From Candidatus Bathyarchaeota archaeon (GTDB lineage Archaea > Asgardarchaeota > Lokiarchaeia > Sigyniarchaeales > Sigyniarchaeaceae), in the NCBI GenBank assembly GCA_014729935.1, contig WJJB01000255.1:1-7192 (forward strand): DNA of 7,192 nt, read 5' to 3'. Below are positions 6,065 to 7,192 of the stretch, piece after piece. Numbering within the stretch: the stretch's first letter is position 1; the number at the start of each line of letters is the position of its first letter. A program made the position numbers and the translations under genes. Under the pieces are notes generated by a model. It was not told the origin of the DNA and did not search any database. It was given only the letters and a program-made list of their open reading frames with translations.

Positions 6065-7192
6065 GCCCTGGAGTGTTGATGGAATCTTCCATGGTTTTAT
6101 CCAGCGTTTCCAGCGATTCTTGGATGATCCCGGTGCCACCGAATGCTTCGGTGATGCCAGCGAAATTGGCTTCCGGCCTGGTTGTATCGATGTATCGTCC
6201 ACGCTGAAGCATTGCTTGGCCAAAACGGACAAATCCAAGTGCCGCATTATTAAGAACGACGATCGTGCAATCCAAGTCCAGCTTCACAATCGTTTCCAAG
6301 TCCGACACACCAGCATTCATCAGGCCACCATCACCCGTTATTAAAACCTTCTTAGCTTTAGCCACGTGGTTGCCACGTGTCATGGCACCGATGCATGTCC
6401 CAAGGAGGGCCCCAAGCCCGAAACCCGTGGGACCAACACCCCGCGGGGTTACAAGATGCCTACCCGCCTGCTTGACGGGATAATAGGCGCCAATCCACCT
6501 GGAGCTGGCACTGGCATCCGTGACCACGAAATCCCCGGGGACGAGTGCCTTCCTGATGGCATGCAGGACGCGCTGGGGCTTCATTGGTTCCGCATCCAGC
6601 CATGCCTTGGTATCCTTCACCCGATATTCCTTTAACTTGCCCGCCAGCTTCATGTTAGCGGCATCCCGTGTTCTTGCCATGGATGCATCTATTGCGCCCC
6701 CTTCGAGGCGTTCACGTAACTCCTTGATTATTGCTTGCAATGAAGCACGTGGATTTCCAATAACACCAAGGGGATGATAATGCTTACCGATATTAGCCGC
6801 GTCAACGTCAAGCTGCACCATGGACGCTCTCTTGCGTGGATACTTGAAATTTGCGGTATCATCCTCGGTAAGACGGTTACCAATGGCCAAGACCAAGTCT
6901 GCCTTCCTGAGAGCCGAATTGTTCGGTTTCTCACCAAAAAGGCCAGCAACCCCAAAATGCAAGTTTTCAAATGACGGCAAGTCTGGCAAGATACCCTTGC
7001 CAGCGATGGTGGTGAACACTGGGGCATGAAGCAATTTCGAAAGCACACGTACCTCATCAAATGCAGCTGCTTGTATGGCACCCCTGCCAGTGAACAAGAC
7101 GGGATATTCCGCGGCGAGAATCATCTCGACCGAAGCTTCCACCTCCATGCCGGTGGGGCCAATGGAACATCCTTCCATGGCACATGCAAACC
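6006..7192 (-). CDS. Thiamine-diphosphate enzyme, acetolactate synthase/pyruvate oxidase superfamily, N-terminus outside window
   Basis: The frame ends at TGA 6006-6008 and is open to the right edge, with four codons upstream of the first visible ATG (7178). Family members are about 540-600 residues, so about 150-200 residues are missing, including the N-terminal pyrimidine-binding domain with its catalytic Glu. Counting from the Met at 7178, residues about 14-155 are the central domain (PVLFTGRGA, TTIAGKGILPD, ADLVLAIGNRL, QLDVD), and residues about 210-375 are the pyrophosphate-binding domain. The thiamine motif runs from GDGG at 282-285 to NN at 310-311 and should bind the Mg-diphosphate. 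The region VTDASASSRWIGAYYP followed by TPRGVGPTGFG resembles acetolactate-synthase-like proteins of uncertain substrate more than classical IlvB. No regulatory subunit gene is in view. Acetolactate synthase, pyruvate oxidase, sulfoacetaldehyde acetyltransferase or another 2-ketoacid/acyl lyase are all possible. Confidence 0.9.
   Translation of the reverse strand, partial: FACAMEGCSIGPTGMEVEASVEMILAAEYPVLFTGRGAIQAAAFDEVRVLSKLLHAPVFTTIAGKGILPDLPSFENLHFGVAGLFGEKPNNSALRKADLVLAIGNRLTEDDTANFKYPRKRASMVQLDVDAANIGKHYHPLGVIGNPRASLQAIIKELRERLEGGAIDASMARTRDAANMKLAGKLKEYRVKDTKAWLDAEPMKPQRVLHAIRKALVPGDFVVTDASASSRWIGAYYPVKQAGRHLVTPRGVGPTGFGLGALLGTCIGAMTRGNHVAKAKKVLITGDGGLMNAGVSDLETIVKLDLDCTIVVLNNAALGFVRFGQAMLQRGRYIDTTRPEANFAGITEAFGGTGIIQESLETLDKTMEDSINTPGLTLVDTRVDPEEYLPPNSY

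Noticed and set aside
5612..6247. A 211-codon minus-strand frame across the hydrolase and the end of the thiamine enzyme.
   Set aside because: It is antisense to the hydrolase and out of frame with the thiamine enzyme, both of which have clear family motifs.
6006..7178. ATG 7178 as the true start of the thiamine enzyme.
   Set aside because: The frame is open further upstream to the edge, and the protein begins in the middle of the family's usual domain order without its N-terminal domain.

Overview
The window is about 7.2 kb at roughly 50% GC by eye. It carries four substantial protein genes and two intergenic stretches over 300 bases. I recognised no rRNA, tRNA, CRISPR array, insertion sequence or other mobile element. 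An archaeon is the best guess, and an Asgard-like or other uncultured lineage is possible. The reasons are indirect: the recognisable genes have no clear Shine-Dalgarno sequence before their starts, AT-rich TATA-like boxes lie in the gaps, and the large exported protein is full of N-glycosylation sequons. No phylogenetic marker is present, so this assignment is inference.

Layout from left to right. Bases 1-1369 (minus strand) are the N-terminal 456 codons of a P1B-type heavy-metal ATPase of the Zn/Cd/Pb class; its C-terminus lies beyond the left edge. Bases 1370-1684 are non-coding, with an inverted repeat near the ATPase start and a GC-rich element that can pair in two competing ways. Bases 1685-4951 (minus strand) encode a 1088-residue exported membrane protein. 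It has an N-terminal signal or lipobox-like segment, a sequon-rich ectodomain ending in a heparinase II/III-like (polysaccharide lyase) region, and a C-terminal multi-pass membrane domain. Bases 4952-5341 form a divergent intergenic region with promoter-like boxes and two very small possible reading frames. Bases 5342-6064 (plus strand) encode a UlaG-like metallo-beta-lactamase-fold hydrolase. Bases 6006-7192 (minus strand) encode the C-terminal two thirds of a thiamine-diphosphate enzyme of the acetolactate synthase/pyruvate oxidase superfamily. It converges on the hydrolase gene and overlaps it by 59 bp.

The genes do not form one obvious pathway. The metal ATPase and the surface protein lie in tandem but are separated by 315 bp, so they are probably separate units. 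Three of the four proteins carry a non-consensus residue at a position that is normally strongly conserved: DKTAT instead of DKTGT in the ATPase, lost zinc-site histidines in the heparinase-like domain, and a lost terminal histidine ligand in the metallo-hydrolase. The least described object is the large heparinase-like protein fused to a membrane domain.
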